Shown here: positions 14,776 to 30,197 of the stretch, one piece after another | Layout: every line of letters starts with the position of its first letter | Position numbering within the stretch: position 1 is the stretch's first letter | From: Piromyces finnis | Taxonomy: Eukaryota; Neocallimastigomycota; Neocallimastigomycetes; Neocallimastigales; Neocallimastigaceae | DNA length: 64,000 nt | NCBI GenBank assembly: GCA_002104945.1 | Contig: MCFH01000042.1 | Coordinates: forward strand, 310,001 to 374,000 | Direction of reading: 5' to 3' | Notes under the pieces: generated by a model | Told to the model about the DNA's origin: nothing | Seen by the model: the letters and a program-made list of their open reading frames with translations, nothing else | The model's database searches: none | Made by a program: the position numbers and the translations under genes

Positions 14776-17700
14776 TTCTTTTTATTATTTCTTTTAATAT
14801 GATAAAATTATTTTTTGGCTTTTTTTTTTTTTTTGATAATTATGCAGGTATGATAAAAAATTAAATTTTCTTGATAATACTTTATTATAAATAATGTTTT
14901 TTTTTCAAAAAAAATTAAAAAATTACGCTTTTTTTTTTTAATTAGTTATTATGATAATTATGGTTATGATACTTTGATTATAATACTCAATGTTATTATT
15001 CTATTATTTAATTCTATTAATTTTATTTTATATTTTTCTCTCCTGAAATATGATATATATATAAATGTTAGTGTAGATTATGAAATATTATTTAAAGAGT
15101 TATGTAAACGTTAACACGATAAATAAATAGATTAATAGTTTTATGTTTTTTTTTTAATTATACAATTTTAAAAGAAAAATATTAACTTTGCTATATATAT
15201 TGTATAACAGTATAATAAATATTAAAATGGGTTGTTTTATATAACTTTTTTTTTTTATATTTTTCTTTTTTTGAATAGATAATATTAAATTTAATAGTAC
15301 AAATTATTACTGTTACTTTTTAAATATACTATTTGATATGTATATTACTTTTTTTTTAAAAAAAAAAAAAAACCAAAAGTTGTATTAATACTACTGAAAT
15401 TAATTTGGCTTTTTTTTTTTTTAAATATTCTTAATTGTTAATAAACATCCTTTATCTAAATAAATATAAATATATATACTTTTAATTTTATATTTATTTT
15501 TCTATATTAAAAGAAACAACTTTATAAGGGATTGTTGTTACGTTATAAATTGAATAAATGAAATGAAATTGGTTGATTTAAAGAAATTATAAAAATTAAA
15601 AAAAAAAAAAAAAAAATTCTTTTTAATATATTAAAACTGATTTATTATTAAATTTTATTATTAATTATTTTTATATAATTTTTATATTAATCAATTCATT
15701 ATAAAAAAAAAAAAAAACCCACAAAAACTAAATTAATAATAAACTAAACCAAACTAAACCAAACCAGCTAAAAGTTTGTTTTTTATTAAAACCTTTCAAA
15801 AAACCAAATTAATATAAATAAAGAGGAATGCCATATAATTGCCTTTTTATTATTATAAATAATAAAATTATAATAAATTTTATTTTATAATTATTGAAGA
15901 GTATTTATAGATTTATTATAAAAAGTTATTTATCAAATAATTTATTCATTCATTTACTTTATGATAATGTAATAAGCCTACATTATATTATTAGTTGGAG
16001 AAATGTACCGTAAATGTAATAATAAATTTTTTAATATTCATTCATAATAAATAAATGGATAAATAAATAGTAAATAAATAAATTTTATTCTTTCTTATTA
16101 TTTTTCACTATTAAAAATAATTTAATTTTTTAATATATTATGAATGAACCGATTTAATATATTTTCAGTATATTAAACCATATTGAGTTTATAACATTGT
16201 ATATAAAATACTATTCTCAAGTATATTAAATATATTAATAAATATAAAGAAATAATATATTATTATAGAAAACAATAAATTTCAATAAAATCCAATATAT
16301 ATTGTGATTAAAATTAAAAAATATAAATATAAATCTAATCAATTAGAAATTTTATTGTAAAATATATTGTATATGTTTCATAATATATTTTTCAATAAAA
16401 TAATTTACATTATAATATATACTAATAATAAATCTAATATAAATTTTAAATAATATAAAATAAACTCTATCAATAGTATTGTAGAATAATATATTATACC
16501 ATAGATTAAAATTTAGTACAAAATGCAAATAATAATAAATAAAGTTTTATAGAAGTAAATTAAAGAAATATAAAAATTATATTTTAGTATACTCTACTAC
16601 AAAAAAAACGATGTAGAGTAAAAAATCATCATTTACTTAATAGTATTTAGTAAATAGAGTTGACTTTATACTTGACTTTATGGTAAAGCTGAAAATATAC
16701 AAGCAATACTATTTATGTACCATTATTACTGCTTTTAATTTGAAAAAACCTTTTGTATTATCTTTAAAATTCTAAATCGAATATGTCTTAATCACCACCA
16801 AAAAAATTTTATCCAAAATGAAACAGATAAATAATAAAATTATTTCTAATATATTATAATAATATAATAATATATAAAGTGTAATATATATACCGATTAA
16901 ATTTATTTGTATTGAAAAACAAAAAACGTAGGAAACTGTTTTTATTATTATAATATAGTATAATATACAACTATATATTATACAATATAAACATAATATA
17001 TAATATTTATTAGAGTTATATACAATTGAAGTTTTAACCCTAATAAATACTAAAAATATTTGGCTTGATGAAATTTTGATTAGATTTTATATTGAATATA
17101 TATTACAATATACTCATTTATATTATTTATAATAATAAATACATTTTAAGTACAACAAAATAAAATTTAATTTATTTATATTAAAATAAAGTTTAAATTA
17201 AAAAAGTATCCACAACTTCAACTTAAAGAAAGATATTGTTAATTTATATATTTGATCATTTATTATAATACATTCGAAAATTAAATAGATGGCAGTGTGA
17301 ATTTTGTATTTTCATCCTTATCATATCAATGTTAAAGAAAAAAAATCCAAAATTTTGCAGTTGTGGTTTGTCTCTACTACTTTTAGGCTTATGAATGGTT
17401 ATGAAGAGAAAAAAAAAAGAGTGAAAGAGAAATAAATAATACTATAAATATATGAAGCTATATTGACTTAATAATTAATTAATTATTTTTTTTACCTATT
17501 ATTTACCATAATATATTAATAAGCATGATTTAGAAGCATTAAAGAAAGTTTTTTTTCTTTTTAATTAATTTATTAATTTTTAAACTTTATCATCTGTACG
17601 ACATTAAATAGAAAATGTTAAAATAAAATTTTATTGGCAGATTTTCACCTCGTACAAAATTGGTATTAGCCAATAATATTAATGGAAATATTTAATTATA

Positions 17701-18874
17701 AAAAATAAAAAAAATTAAAATTTCTTTTTTAGTGCATCACGTGACAATATAAGGAAAATAGGAAAAAAAAACAGAAATTTATAAAAAAAATTCCTTTCTT
17801 TTATTATAATACTTTTACACTTTTTCTTTCTTGTAAAAGTTTGCATAGAAAGAAATGAAGAAAATGCATGAAGTATGAATAAAAAAAGAAGGAAGAAAAC
17901 GTTTAAAAAAGTTGAATAATTATGTTTAAATGATAAAATTCCTGAATAAAAATGTATTAAAAATATTTTTTTTCATTTAAAAATTGGGAATTAGTTTAAA
18001 TTTTCTTTTTTTTTTTTATATTAGAATTATTGTTGAAGACGTTTTTTAATACTTTTTTTCTTTCTTTCCTTACCTTATTAAATCATCTTTTTTTTTTTTT
18101 TTTTTCCCTCATTTTGTTAATTATTTAAAAATAATTAATTTTTCCTCGTTTTTTTTTACATTAAATTTTATGGCACTTTGAAAGTTGATTTTTAATTTTT
18201 AATTTATTTTTATATTAAAATTAACTCTATTAAAAATAAAATAATAAATATATTATAATAGATTTTTTTTATGGCTTCATTACAAAAAGTTTAGCAATGA
18301 TAATTGCACTCTTATTATAGTATAATATAAAGTACTAAAATATTAATATACATATGGATAATGAACGGATAGTGAATTATTTTCATTACTATGAAATGAT
18401 TGATTGAATACATTACTTTATTAAATTTAACTTTGCAAAAATAAACTTTAGACTTTTTTTTTATGTTTTATTATATTTCATTATTGTATAGCATGTTCAA
18501 AAAAAGAAATTATAATACATACTTTAAACGAAAAAGATATAGAATTAATAGAAATATATATATATAAATAAAATGAGTAAAATTTAATGTCATTAGTTTA
18601 AAAACTTTTTTTTTTTTTTTTATAATTATAATGAATTTTCAATGATTAAAACTATGTGGGTATAAATATATTTATTCATAGACATTATAATTTATTTATT
18701 TTTTTTTTTAAAATAAAAGCTTATTATATAAAGATAAAACGTCGTATTATTATTCTTGTCACTAATATTGTTACTTTTTTCTTTCGAATATACTCTTTTC
18801 TTCATCTTTCCCTTTTAACTTTTTATTATTCTCTCTTTTTTTTTTTTTTTTTTTTTTATATATCTATATATATT
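14776..18874. other. Long intergenic A/T desert
   Basis: About 4.1 kb of A/T-rich sequence with short direct repeats of ATATTAA/TAATATAT type. No frame has coding-like composition and no RNA gene is recognised. It separates the 5' end of the disordered-protein gene from the 3' end of the DHX34-type gene. Confidence 0.6.
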
Positions 18875-21705
18875 TTATTTTTTTGAACAAACTTTACGAT
18901 GTCTTAAAATATCTGCTGGTGTTCGAATAACAATGCTTTGTTGACAATTTGAACAAAAGTATTTCTTTTCTTCATCCGTAGAAGTGGTGGTTGTTGATGA
19001 TAGTGGTTGAGCAATTAAGGAAGATTTATGATCATCAGAATTGGAAGTCATTTTCACGTCATTATCATCTTCCATTTTTCTATTTTCATTTTCACCTAAT
19101 TTTTCTTTTTCTGTAGTAGTCGTGGTGGAAGCACCTTTATCAAATTTCTTTTTTGCTTTTTTACCAAGATTTTTAATATAGGCTAGATTCTCTTGATAAT
19201 ACGAGCATTGTTTTAAATGGGCTATAGCCTCTGAACGTTCTAAAACACCATCAAAATCATTACACCATCCACATTTCCAGTATTGTTTAAGATAAGGATC
19301 TGGAGGAGAATAAAATTTACGATTGGAATAGTTATGGACCGTGCTTTCTTTATTTCCAACCATTTTACGTTTAGATTTTTGAATCACTTGAACATTGAGA
19401 GGAAGAGAACCATAACGAAGATATGGTGTAATTTGAATACCTGGTAATGAGGAAGGTTGATTAGAACTACTGGTATTAATATCTTTTTCATTTTTTATGG
19501 TATCTTCTGGTAATGAAAATGGAAACATAGCAGAAATTTCATTACTTGTAGGTTTTGTTACTTTACAATCTACTTTCATATTCATAAATTCAATTAATAG
19601 TCCTATAAATAAAATTATATGAAAAAAAAAAAAAAAAATCTATATTAGTAATGCATTCACATATTCACTACTAAAAACTTAAATTATTAGAAATAAATAG
19701 ATGAATAATTATAGAATGATTTAAAAATAAATAAATAAATAAATATTATTATTTATTTATTTATTATCATCTATTATCCTATTAATATAAATATAAGTTT
19801 TTCTTTTTTTTTTTTTTTTAATTACTTGTTACATCATCCGCTTCAATATTAGAATGTTCATCATCCATTAAATGTTGATGACATTGAATTTTTTCCCAAT
19901 CTTTACGAATTTTTTTAATGCTCACTGGAAGAATACAATCACTTAGATCTTCTAAATCATCCTTTTTTTCTTTATTGTTTTGAAAAGATGGTTGATGTTC
20001 TTTTTTTAATAATAATTTCTAAGGATTGGAAAATATAATTAAATCATTATAAATAATGAATGAAAAAAAAAATTTTTTTAATATAATTTTTCGTTTTTTT
20101 TTTTTTTTTTTTAATTTAATAATTGTAAGAACTTCTATTCATTGATATTATATTATTATCACTCTATTAAATAGATAGATAGATAGATAGATAGACAGAT
20201 ATTGATGAAATGAATATTTACTTCAAGTGTTTGATTAATTGTAAGTTCCCAAGCTAAACGTAACCAATTTGAAAGAATTAAAGATTTTTCAGCTTCTTTC
20301 TGATCTGTAAAGGATAACAGAAGCCAATCATCAACAACAATTCGAGTCAAGTCTAAATTGGTATCAACTATTCACATGAAAAAAAAAAAAAAATAATAAT
20401 AATAATAATAAATAAATAAATAAAAAAAATAGAATTAATAATTATTTAGTTTAGTTGTATATTATGAATATAAAATTACTCATTGGATATTATTTATTAT
20501 TAGTTTTTAAGAAATTACTTTTTTTAGAGAATAAAAGACAAGCTTGTAATGCAGGTACTCGAACAACATTCACTAAATAAGGTTTTTGTGTCTCAAGAAG
20601 ACTTTGATAACATAATAATTCGGTAATAACCATTTCATTTCTCAAGGATTGAAGAGTAGTGGGCTTAGACTCAGTGTTATCATCATCTTCTCCATTTTCA
20701 TTTCTTTTAATGATCTCTTCACTTTTTGTATGAAGTAATTCTGGTTTAGAATAATAAATACTAGTAGGATGCATATATATAAACCTTTTTTTTTTTTTTT
20801 TAACAAAATTAAAAAAAAAAAATTAATATAAAAAATTTATTGAATAAAAATAAATAAATTTTTTCTTGCATAGTATTACGATTTATTTTTGGTATGGAAA
20901 ATTTGTTCATTATCTTTTCTCATTGGATTTGCACTATCTGATATGGCCTAAAATTAAAATGTTATAAGATAGAAGATATTGTGTTATTGTGTTATTACAT
21001 CATACATATGCAAAATAAAATTACCATTAATCATTATTTATATAGTTATTAATAATTATTTATTAATGTATTAATTTATATCATAATTTTAACTTTTAAA
21101 GTTTACCAAATTTGGATAGAGACCACAACACATAATTATTTTTAATAAATTAATATCGGAGGAGGAGAGATTAGAAATATCTGAATATTCTTGAAGAAGG
21201 TTTGCATCATGATTTAATTCAAATTCAATTTCATGAAGTGATAAAGTATTTGGTTCTTCTTCTAATAATTATTTATTTATTTTTTTAAAATGTTAGAAAA
21301 AGTGAAATATAATATATAATATATGATATATATAAATGATAAATTTTATAATGATTAATGATATATTTATATTTATATCTATATCTATTATTAATATATT
21401 TATTTATTTATTTTTTTTTATAAATCTATAAAAATTCTTTTTACCTTTTTCTTCATTATCCGAATCCTCTTCTAATTTAAGGATAACTCTTTTCTTTTGT
21501 GATTTTTGAATGCATTTTTGACGTCTTAAAAATTCTCGATACGCCTTCCTTTCTTTTCTTTCTTCGAAGGATAACTAAAATAAATAAAATAAAATATAAT
21601 AAATGAACAATATATAATAATTACATCAATAAAAATAATTAAATTACATAAAGAATTTTTTAGAACTTTTTAATTGTTATATAGTATTTGGATTATAATA
21701 TTAGA

Positions 21706-21797
<92 letters not shown>

Positions 21798-21798
21798 G

Positions 21799-21848
<50 letters not shown>

Positions 21849-24800
21849 GTTTATTATTATGTTTATTATTATTATTATTATGTTTATTATTATTATGTTT
21901 ATTATTATTATGTTTATTATTATTAATTACCTTGATATCATTTTGACGTTGATGATGATTTCGATGATGATGATGATAATTGGAATCATTTTTTGATCGA
22001 TGATGGTCATAATATTCTCTCATGTTATTCAAGGTAACACCTTGATGATTAAAGCGTTTATCTATTCCATCCATGGCATCCTCTTCTTCTTTTTCTTCTA
22101 AAATAGAAAGGCAATCCTCCAAAATATCTTGAAATTGACTTTTTAATTTAACCATTTCATAGAGACGTTGTTCCTCTACTCCATGTCTTCGACACCACAT
22201 TCTTGATGATTCTTTTCGTTTAGCTTTAATTTCTAACCATTGACTAAATAAATTTAGTATAGTGAAAGTATCACCTTCATCAGAATCAAACTTGTGTTTA
22301 TTCTTTTATTTAAAATAGGGAAATGAAAAAAAAAATATTATTAGATTTATATACTTGTTTAATTATCTACTATTATGAAAAAGTTTTTTTGAATAATGAA
22401 TGAAAAGATTTTTTTTTCTAAAAAAAAAAAATATTGGATAATAATAATACATTTAAAATATCTGTTTTAGATTCGTTCACTCTAACAAATGGAGATTGAA
22501 TACTTAATCCTGAGATAATAGTAAGTACTGGGTCAATTAATTCATTAGACTTTATATTAAAAAAAAAAAAAAGGATTAATAAATATAAATAACTTATTAG
22601 TAATACTTCAACTATTATCTATAAATTGAAAATATTTAAAAAATATTTAATATATATATATGATATATATATATTATTTACATAATAATAATAGTATTAA
22701 CATTTATTTAGAGAAAGAAAGATATAAAAATTTTCAATAACATACAAATCCCATAAACATTGCCATTATTAACATTTTACCAAGTGAAACATCAATTGGC
22801 ATATTCGATAACATTTTTCCTAATGGTGTTAATCGTTCATTATAATCCAAAGCATTAATGTTTTTAAGATGTTGAATAGAATGAATAATATTTTCAATTG
22901 GGGGTTTCTTTAAAATTAAAATTAAATTTTTAAATTAGAAAAAAAAAATGAAGAATTATATTTAGTTGATTGAACTAAGTATACTATATAATTTGTTATT
23001 TAATTATTTTAATTTAATAAAAGTGAATTTATTTTTTAACCTCAATAAAATCAAAATCTTTTGGATTTCCTAAATTAAAAGCACCTATCTTTTTTATTTA
23101 TTAATAGTATAAAATAAAATAAATTATAAAATCTTTGCATTAATTCTATATTTTTTTCTAATATATATTTTTAATTGAAAATAATAAACATTCTAGAAAA
23201 AAAAAAAAAACTTTTACTTGAAGAATAATGCTTTCTAAGGGAATTCTTTTTATTTCAGGAATAGCAAAATCATTTAAATTTTCAAATTCATTTTCAGAGT
23301 AAAATCTAAAACACTTTTTCAAGAAGTTAAAGGTAAAAAAAAAAAAAGTGGAAATTAATTTTAAGAGATGATAATTAAAGTTTATCTATTATATATATAT
23401 ACCTCTCCTGGACCAGTACGCCCTGCTCTACCCATTCTTTGCATAGCACTTGCCTTACTAATCCAATATTCTGATAGTTTCGAAACACCACATTCAATAT
23501 CATAACCCATTTCTTTTACCCTTCCAGAATCAATAATAAATCTTATACCATCAATGGTAACACTAGTCTCAGCAATGTTTGTAGATATAATACATTTCCT
23601 GACACCTTTTTTTCATAAAAGTATTATAAAATCGTTATTATGTAAATACCTATTTTTTTTTATTTAAATATATAATACATATAATAGGATATTTTATTTC
23701 TTTTTATTACCTTCTGGAGCAACAGCAAAAACTTTATCTTGTTCTTCTGCTGATAATGTTGAATGTAATTGTAAAATAATCCATTTCCTTTATGATCATT
23801 AATAATAAATGAAAATAAAAATTATCAAAAAAAAAAAAAATTAATCAATATTGATAATTGATATTATATTAAAAAAAAAAAAAAAATTAATCAATATTGA
23901 TAATTGATATTATATTAAAAAAAAAAAAAGAGCAATGAAATTTAATAAGATTAATTTTTAACTTATTTACTTGGTATAATTAGCATAAAGTTTTAATTCC
24001 TCTGCTAATTTTGTTATTTCATTAATACCGCTTTGAAAAATTAATAAATCACCTCTTTCATTGGATGGGATACTCTGATCAATTCTTTCCATGATTTTTA
24101 AATAAGGATCTTTAAAAAAGAAGTATTAAAAAAAAAAAAAACCATTATTATAATCCATTTATAGGAATATAAATGAAAAAAAAAAACAATTATAACTCAT
24201 TATTTTACCAGCATTTAATCGTATTGGTTTTGCAGGAATAGACTTTTTTTTTATGATATTGTATAAAGATTTTATAGGTATAAAATAAATGTAGAAAAAA
24301 AAAAAAAGTTAAATAAAAATTGCTTTGTTGGAAAATTATTTAAAACTTCTTACCATAATTTTATTATTTTCACGTAGTTCTTTTAATTTATCCCCAGAAA
24401 ATATACGGTCTTCTTCAGCAATTGGCATATATTCTACTTTTACAGGATAGACTTTACCCGGTACTTTAATGGTTGGAGCATTAAAATAATTTGAAAAAAG
24501 TTCAATATTGATAGTAGCACTCATCAAAATTAATCGAATATCTTCACGACGACGTATAACTTGTTTTAACATTTCTAATAGAAAATCACCTGTAACGTGT
24601 CGTTCATGAATTTCATCGATAATTATAACATCATAATTAGAGAGTAATGGATCACTATAATATATATATATATATTTAATTATATTTTATCATTAGAATA
24701 TAATTATAAAAAGATGTATAAATATTCATTTTTTCTCTTTTTTTTTTTTTTTACAATTTTTTAAAATATTTATATATTTTATATTTTTTAAAAATTTCCA

Positions 24801-26749
24801 CCTTGAAAATTGTCTAATTAAAACACCCTTGAATACCAAATATTATAATAAAAAAAAAAAGGTCAATAAATAAAAGTACATAAATTTAAATTGTACAAAT
24901 GATATTATATTATTAAATAAATAAAAATATTTACTTCTGTTAAAAAGAGTACTTTAGTTCTTGACGATTTAGTACTAGAATCAAATCTAACTTGATAAGC
25001 TATTTCTGATCCATATATATTGTGAGTTTCATAAGTAACACGTCTAATAATAAATTCAACATGAAATGCAAAAATATATATATATTGTATATCGTATATG
25101 CATTATATATTATATATAATAATATTTAAAAATGAAAAATTAACTATTTGAAACATCATTAAAATTAACAATTTTTAATACTATGTTCTTTATTATAATA
25201 ATGATGATAATAATTCTTACCTTGCTAAAGATGAGCAAGCAATTCTTCTTGGTTGTGTACAAGCAATTTTATTAAAACCTGATTCTAATAAATACTGAAC
25301 TACTTGAGTAGATTTACCACAGCCTGTGTCTCCAGCAATTAATATAACTTTATTTTTCTTTACTGCATCAATGATATCATCTTCATAAGCTTTAATAGGT
25401 AAGCTATCTCTCACTTTTTTTATTTTTTCCTTTACACTTTTTAATTTTTTCTCTTTAAAATCAGCAAATAAGGTTAATGCTATTTTTACGTTTTTATGTT
25501 CATCTCGTTCTCGTTCATCTCTTGAATTGAAACGTGGTAATTTATTTTCTGATTTTAACTTTTTTAATCTCAATTCATTATATTTTTTAAAAAAATCTGT
25601 TTTTTTTTTTTTTTTTTTTTTTTTTTTTCAATTCATTACAAAATACAAAATAATATATATTATTATATAGTGAAGAAGAAAGAGTGGGTGGGAGAAAAAA
25701 GTACATTTACATAGAGAGAATAATTTATTTTATTAATAATAATAGTAGTAATACTAATAATAATAATAATTTTAAGAAATAAATTTCTTTTTTTTAAAAA
25801 AAAAATACTATTTAATATAAATTTAAAAAATAAAAACCTTTAAAATCATAATATTCTTCTGTTCCAATAAGAATTTTGGAATGTCCTTTCTTACTAAAGA
25901 ATACCTCATCAACACTTCGACTCCATATATATTTATTTTCGTATTCCTTTTGATTATGACTGTCATTACTATGTAATCTTATTTCATAATTATCATGATG
26001 ATGGTGGTGATGACTATCACTTCCACACCTATTTCTACTTCTACTATGACTATTATAACTATGACTTCTAGGACTATGACTATTGTGGTCCTGACTTGAT
26101 TTTTGTTTTTTATTTGTATCTCTTTCATTCAATTCTTCAATATTTTCTTCTTTTCTTTTTCTAATTCTATCATTATTATCGTCATTATGTAATTCTTTTT
26201 TTGCAATTTGAATAATATCCTCCTTTCATATTTAGTAAAAAAAAAATTTTTTTTTAAAAAAAATGTTGAAGTTTTGATGAATTTTTAATGAAAAAAAAAA
26301 AAAAAAGTATTAATACCATTTATTTTATAGGAAATGAAAAACAATGAAAAACGAATAAATTATAAAGAATGTATGAATGTATTATAACCATTATTACAAT
26401 TTACAAAAAATTAATTAATTATTATTAGATAAATGAATAATCAATTTATATATTTGTAAAATTTATTTTCCATTAATCTATAGTTTTAATAGAATAACAA
26501 TATTAAAAAAAAGAAAGAAAGAAACAGAAAAGGATAGAAAAAGAAAAAAGAAAAAAAACACTAAAAATGAAAGATATTTTTTTTTATTATTAAAATAATA
26601 TTTACTTTATTTAATTTGTCAATATCTTCGGACTCATCTTTATATTTTATGGTTCCATCAATATTATAAGTCCATTCTTTTGAATCGTCATCTCTCTTAC
26701 GGTATCTTTTATCATAATATGGATTATAATTTAACGAATGATGCGACAT
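18875..26749 (-). CDS. DHX34: DEAH/RHA-box RNA helicase, DHX34 orthologue, 22 exons
   Basis: Exons: 26749-26606, 26222-25838, 25596-25221, 25043-24935, 24827-24802, 24654-24354, 24242-24209, 24109-23971, 23787-23711, 23605-23403, 23313-23218, 23088-23041, 22907-22746, 22549-22451, 22302-21931, 21574-21445, 21261-21107, 20947-20880, 20784-20519, 20352-20222, 20018-19826, 19602-18875. They total 4242 nt, 1413 residues, with phases closing at every join. The Arg/His/Ser-rich N-terminus is followed by motif [10 protein letters not shown] (265-273), motif II DEIH (360-363), motif III SAT (392-394), motif [13 protein letters not shown], and motif [14 protein letters not shown] (586-597). The winged-helix/HA2 region comes next, then the OB-fold segment with [18 protein letters not shown]. 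The C-terminal half has the DHX34-specific [30 protein letters not shown] and [12 protein letters not shown] blocks and a CSNC-x14-H-x3-C zinc-finger-like end. DHX34 acts in nonsense-mediated decay with UPF1/SMG1 in animals. The protein is longer than the human one (~1143). Intron 15 holds a long TTA microsatellite, and two exons are only 26 and 34 nt. Confidence 0.93.
21711..21926. repeat. (TTA)n microsatellite inside intron 15 of the DHX34-type gene
   Basis: About 215 bp of TTA units, later interrupted by TGT at intervals. It lies just downstream of the GTAATT donor following residue Lys in NDIK, so poly-Asn read through it is intronic, not protein. Confidence 0.9.
23828..23932. repeat. Tandem 50-bp duplication in an intron
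   Basis: The segment poly-A then TTAATCAATATTGATAATTG then ATATTATATT occurs twice in a row inside intron 8 of the DHX34-type gene. Confidence 0.85.
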
Positions 26750-27459
26750 TTTCTAATTATGGAATGACCAAAATTTCTTTAATAATAATTATTATTTTTA
26801 TTGGGAAATATATATATATATATAATAGCAAAATATGGAAAAGATTTTAATGAAATAAAATTTATATAAAGTTCAATTTTTTATATTATTCATTTAAATA
26901 TAAATTTTAATATACACATTAATACATTAATGAAATAAAAATAATAATAACAATTAATAATTATATTTATTATTATTATTTTATTGTTTTATCCATTTAA
27001 TCATTACTTTTCTTCTCAATTAAAAAGGACTATTTCATTAATAATGAAAAAAAAAAAAAAATGAAAAATGAAAAAGAATATGAAAATTTCAACCATTTTT
27101 TCATAAACTTTAAATTTTTATAAAATTTATTTAAATTACTTTTCATCCATTTAATTTCTAAAAAACGGTCAATCATTCTTTTTTTGTAATAAAAACTATG
27201 ATCAAAGTGACATATCAACTAATAAATATATAATTATTATTTTTTTTCAATAATGAAAAACAAGGTTACATTATCCTTTTTTTTTCTTATAATAAAATAG
27301 AAATAATACAATTAAAGTGCAACAAATTTTAAAAACTTTAAAAAACACTTTCTTTCATTATCCAAATAAAAATCATAGAATTTTTTAAACTTTAAATTAG
27401 TTTAGTTCTACAAAATAATAAAATAACTATATTAATGGCTATGACATAATAACAATAAC

Positions 27460-27490
<31 letters not shown>

Positions 27491-27885
27491 GTATATATAT
27501 ATGTATGTGTAATAATGCAACTATTTGTAAAAGAATTGTTTGTTTCTATGATGAATAACACTATTTTTGACAGTAATTTATATTTTAAAAGGAGAATGAA
27601 TAATAAAAAAAAAAATTGTTAAACAGAAATTTTGATTACTTTTTATATAGAATGCTAATTAGAATTTAATTATACAAAATATCTGAATACTTTAAAACCT
27701 ACCGTTTTTTCATAAAAGTATTAAAAATCAAGTTTACTAATATTTTGTACTATCAATAAATTTAAAATAACTACTGCAAAAACAACAACAATAATAATGT
27801 TAATAATAATAATAATAATTATAATAATAATTAATAATAAAAGATTTTATTATACTATAATGTATAATCATAATAAGATATATTT

Positions 27886-27945
<60 letters not shown>

Positions 27946-29730
27946 GAATATAATACTTTATTATTCTTCTAATTATTAATAAATATTATTTTTTAATTAA
28001 TTTATATTATATAATTTAATTATGCTAAATTTTGATGATTACTATTGTCATTTATTAATATATTTAATAATTATTTTTTTCTTATTTTTTATTATAAACT
28101 ATTTTATATAAAGTCTTTCTTTTTTTCTACTATTTTATTTTATTATACGCTCTTATTTTACTTTCATATTGAACTCTTTCTCATTACACATTAAAGTTAT
28201 TATTACTTTTATTACTAAAACTTTTTTTTTTTTTTAAATATTCCACATCAATAATTTTCCTTAAAAGGAATTCATCAAATTTATTAGAAATTAAACTTTT
28301 AAAGAATATTCTATAATTCCTACATTAAAATTCAACCAAAAAATTAAAAAGTAGACAAAATTAAAAGAAAAAAGTAAAAAAAAATATGAAATATGAAATA
28401 TTATAAGGACATAGGACATTATTATGTCTAATACAATTTCTACAATTCATATATAATAGGATACAAGGTTAAAAATAAAGGTTTATCTTTTTTATTTATA
28501 TGAATAGTTGAATTTTATAATTAGTTATTATTAAATTTAATATAAAACATAATTTAAAAAAAAAAAAGAGATGTTGAACAGTTTTTTATAATAAAAAAAT
28601 CTTATGGCTTCTTATGATTTTTATAAAAATTAATATTATTTGTAGTGTGTATCCTATTATGAAAATTAAATCAATTTAATAATAATAGATGTATTAATAC
28701 TTTTAAATAGGTTACAATACTTTTACTATAATAAGATATCTATTACTATTAAATTGATTTCATTTTCATAATAATTAAAATAAAACCTTCCGTTCAAATT
28801 AATTTTCTTATTTTTTAATATAGATTTATAAATTTATAAAAAATAATACTTTAAAATATTAAATAGTAAAACTTACAGAAACCGATTTTAATATAAATTA
28901 ATGGGTTATCATAAATACACAAATAATTATAAATTTGATAAATACATTAAATAAACAACTATTTTTGTAATCTTATGACCCTTTTTTTTTTTTACCTCTA
29001 TAAATGTAATATGAATTAATTTTTATAGTTAATACCTCATGATATTATATTAAATGATAAAGGTAATGTATATTAAAAGATACTGTAATTATACTATTGA
29101 TGGATTATTTATAGATTCAAACGTTAAGATGATCTTTTATAATAAATTCATAGGCATGACTGTAATACAAAAATTTTAAATTATTTTGCTTCAATGGCAA
29201 CATTTTCCTTTTAATTAATTATCCATCATATGATAAAGTTTTTATAGAATTAAATCGTTTAATTTTATTTATCTTGGAGATAAATATAAATTTTAATTAA
29301 AATTACCATAAAAGTTTATTTTTATTAAATTTTATTTCTTTAAGAAAAAAAAAAAAACTTTAAAAGATCACTCTATTACTACTTTAAAATAATTAATAAA
29401 TAATATAATTAGATATATTTTATTGGGCTATTATAAAAATAAATAATAATTTAACATCATAATGATTTAATTATATTTTTTTTTAAAAAATATTCAGTAA
29501 AGAAAGAAAGGGTTAATATATATTTTTTTATTATTTCGAGTATAGAGAAAATGAGAAAATATCAATTCTGTTGCTATATAATAAAATTTATAAAAGAAAA
29601 CTATAATTTGGAAATAGATTTATTATATATATTATTATTATATATTTTATTATATATTATAAGGATTATAAGGTATATATTTTAAAATTGTAAATGAAAG
29701 ATGATTCTAAATAACAGAATTAATTAAAAA

Positions 29731-29762
<32 letters not shown>

Positions 29763-30076
29763 TAATTATAGAATTAAATGGCTTTGATATATAAAACTAT
29801 ATTAACTTACCATTAAACCATTATTCCTCATAAATTAGAATTTTATTAATAGTTCAAATTATAATTTTCAAATAATATTTATATTTCTTACATGCGATAA
29901 ATTTTAATTTTATTTTTTTTTTCAATTTTAAATTTCATTAATATATTCTATAAATATAAAAATAGCATATGACAGATGACTTAATAAATTAATTCACCAT
30001 AGTCTACTTCCTACTATTTATTAAAACTTTGATTAAAATACTTAACTATTTATCATTGTCATTATTTTACTAAAAA

Positions 30077-30197
30077 TAATTCTAAAATCTAAAGTGAATA
30101 TATTGTATATATGCAAAAAAAAAAAATAATAATAATAACCATAGTCCTAAAATCTAAAGTGAATATATTGTATATATGCAAAAAAAAAATAATAACC
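30077..30197 (+). repeat. Direct duplication of a ~60-bp segment
   Basis: CTAAAATCTAAAGTGAATAT followed by ATTGTATATATGC, an A run and AATAATAACCATA occurs at about 30081-30140 and again at 30146-30197. Confidence 0.8.
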
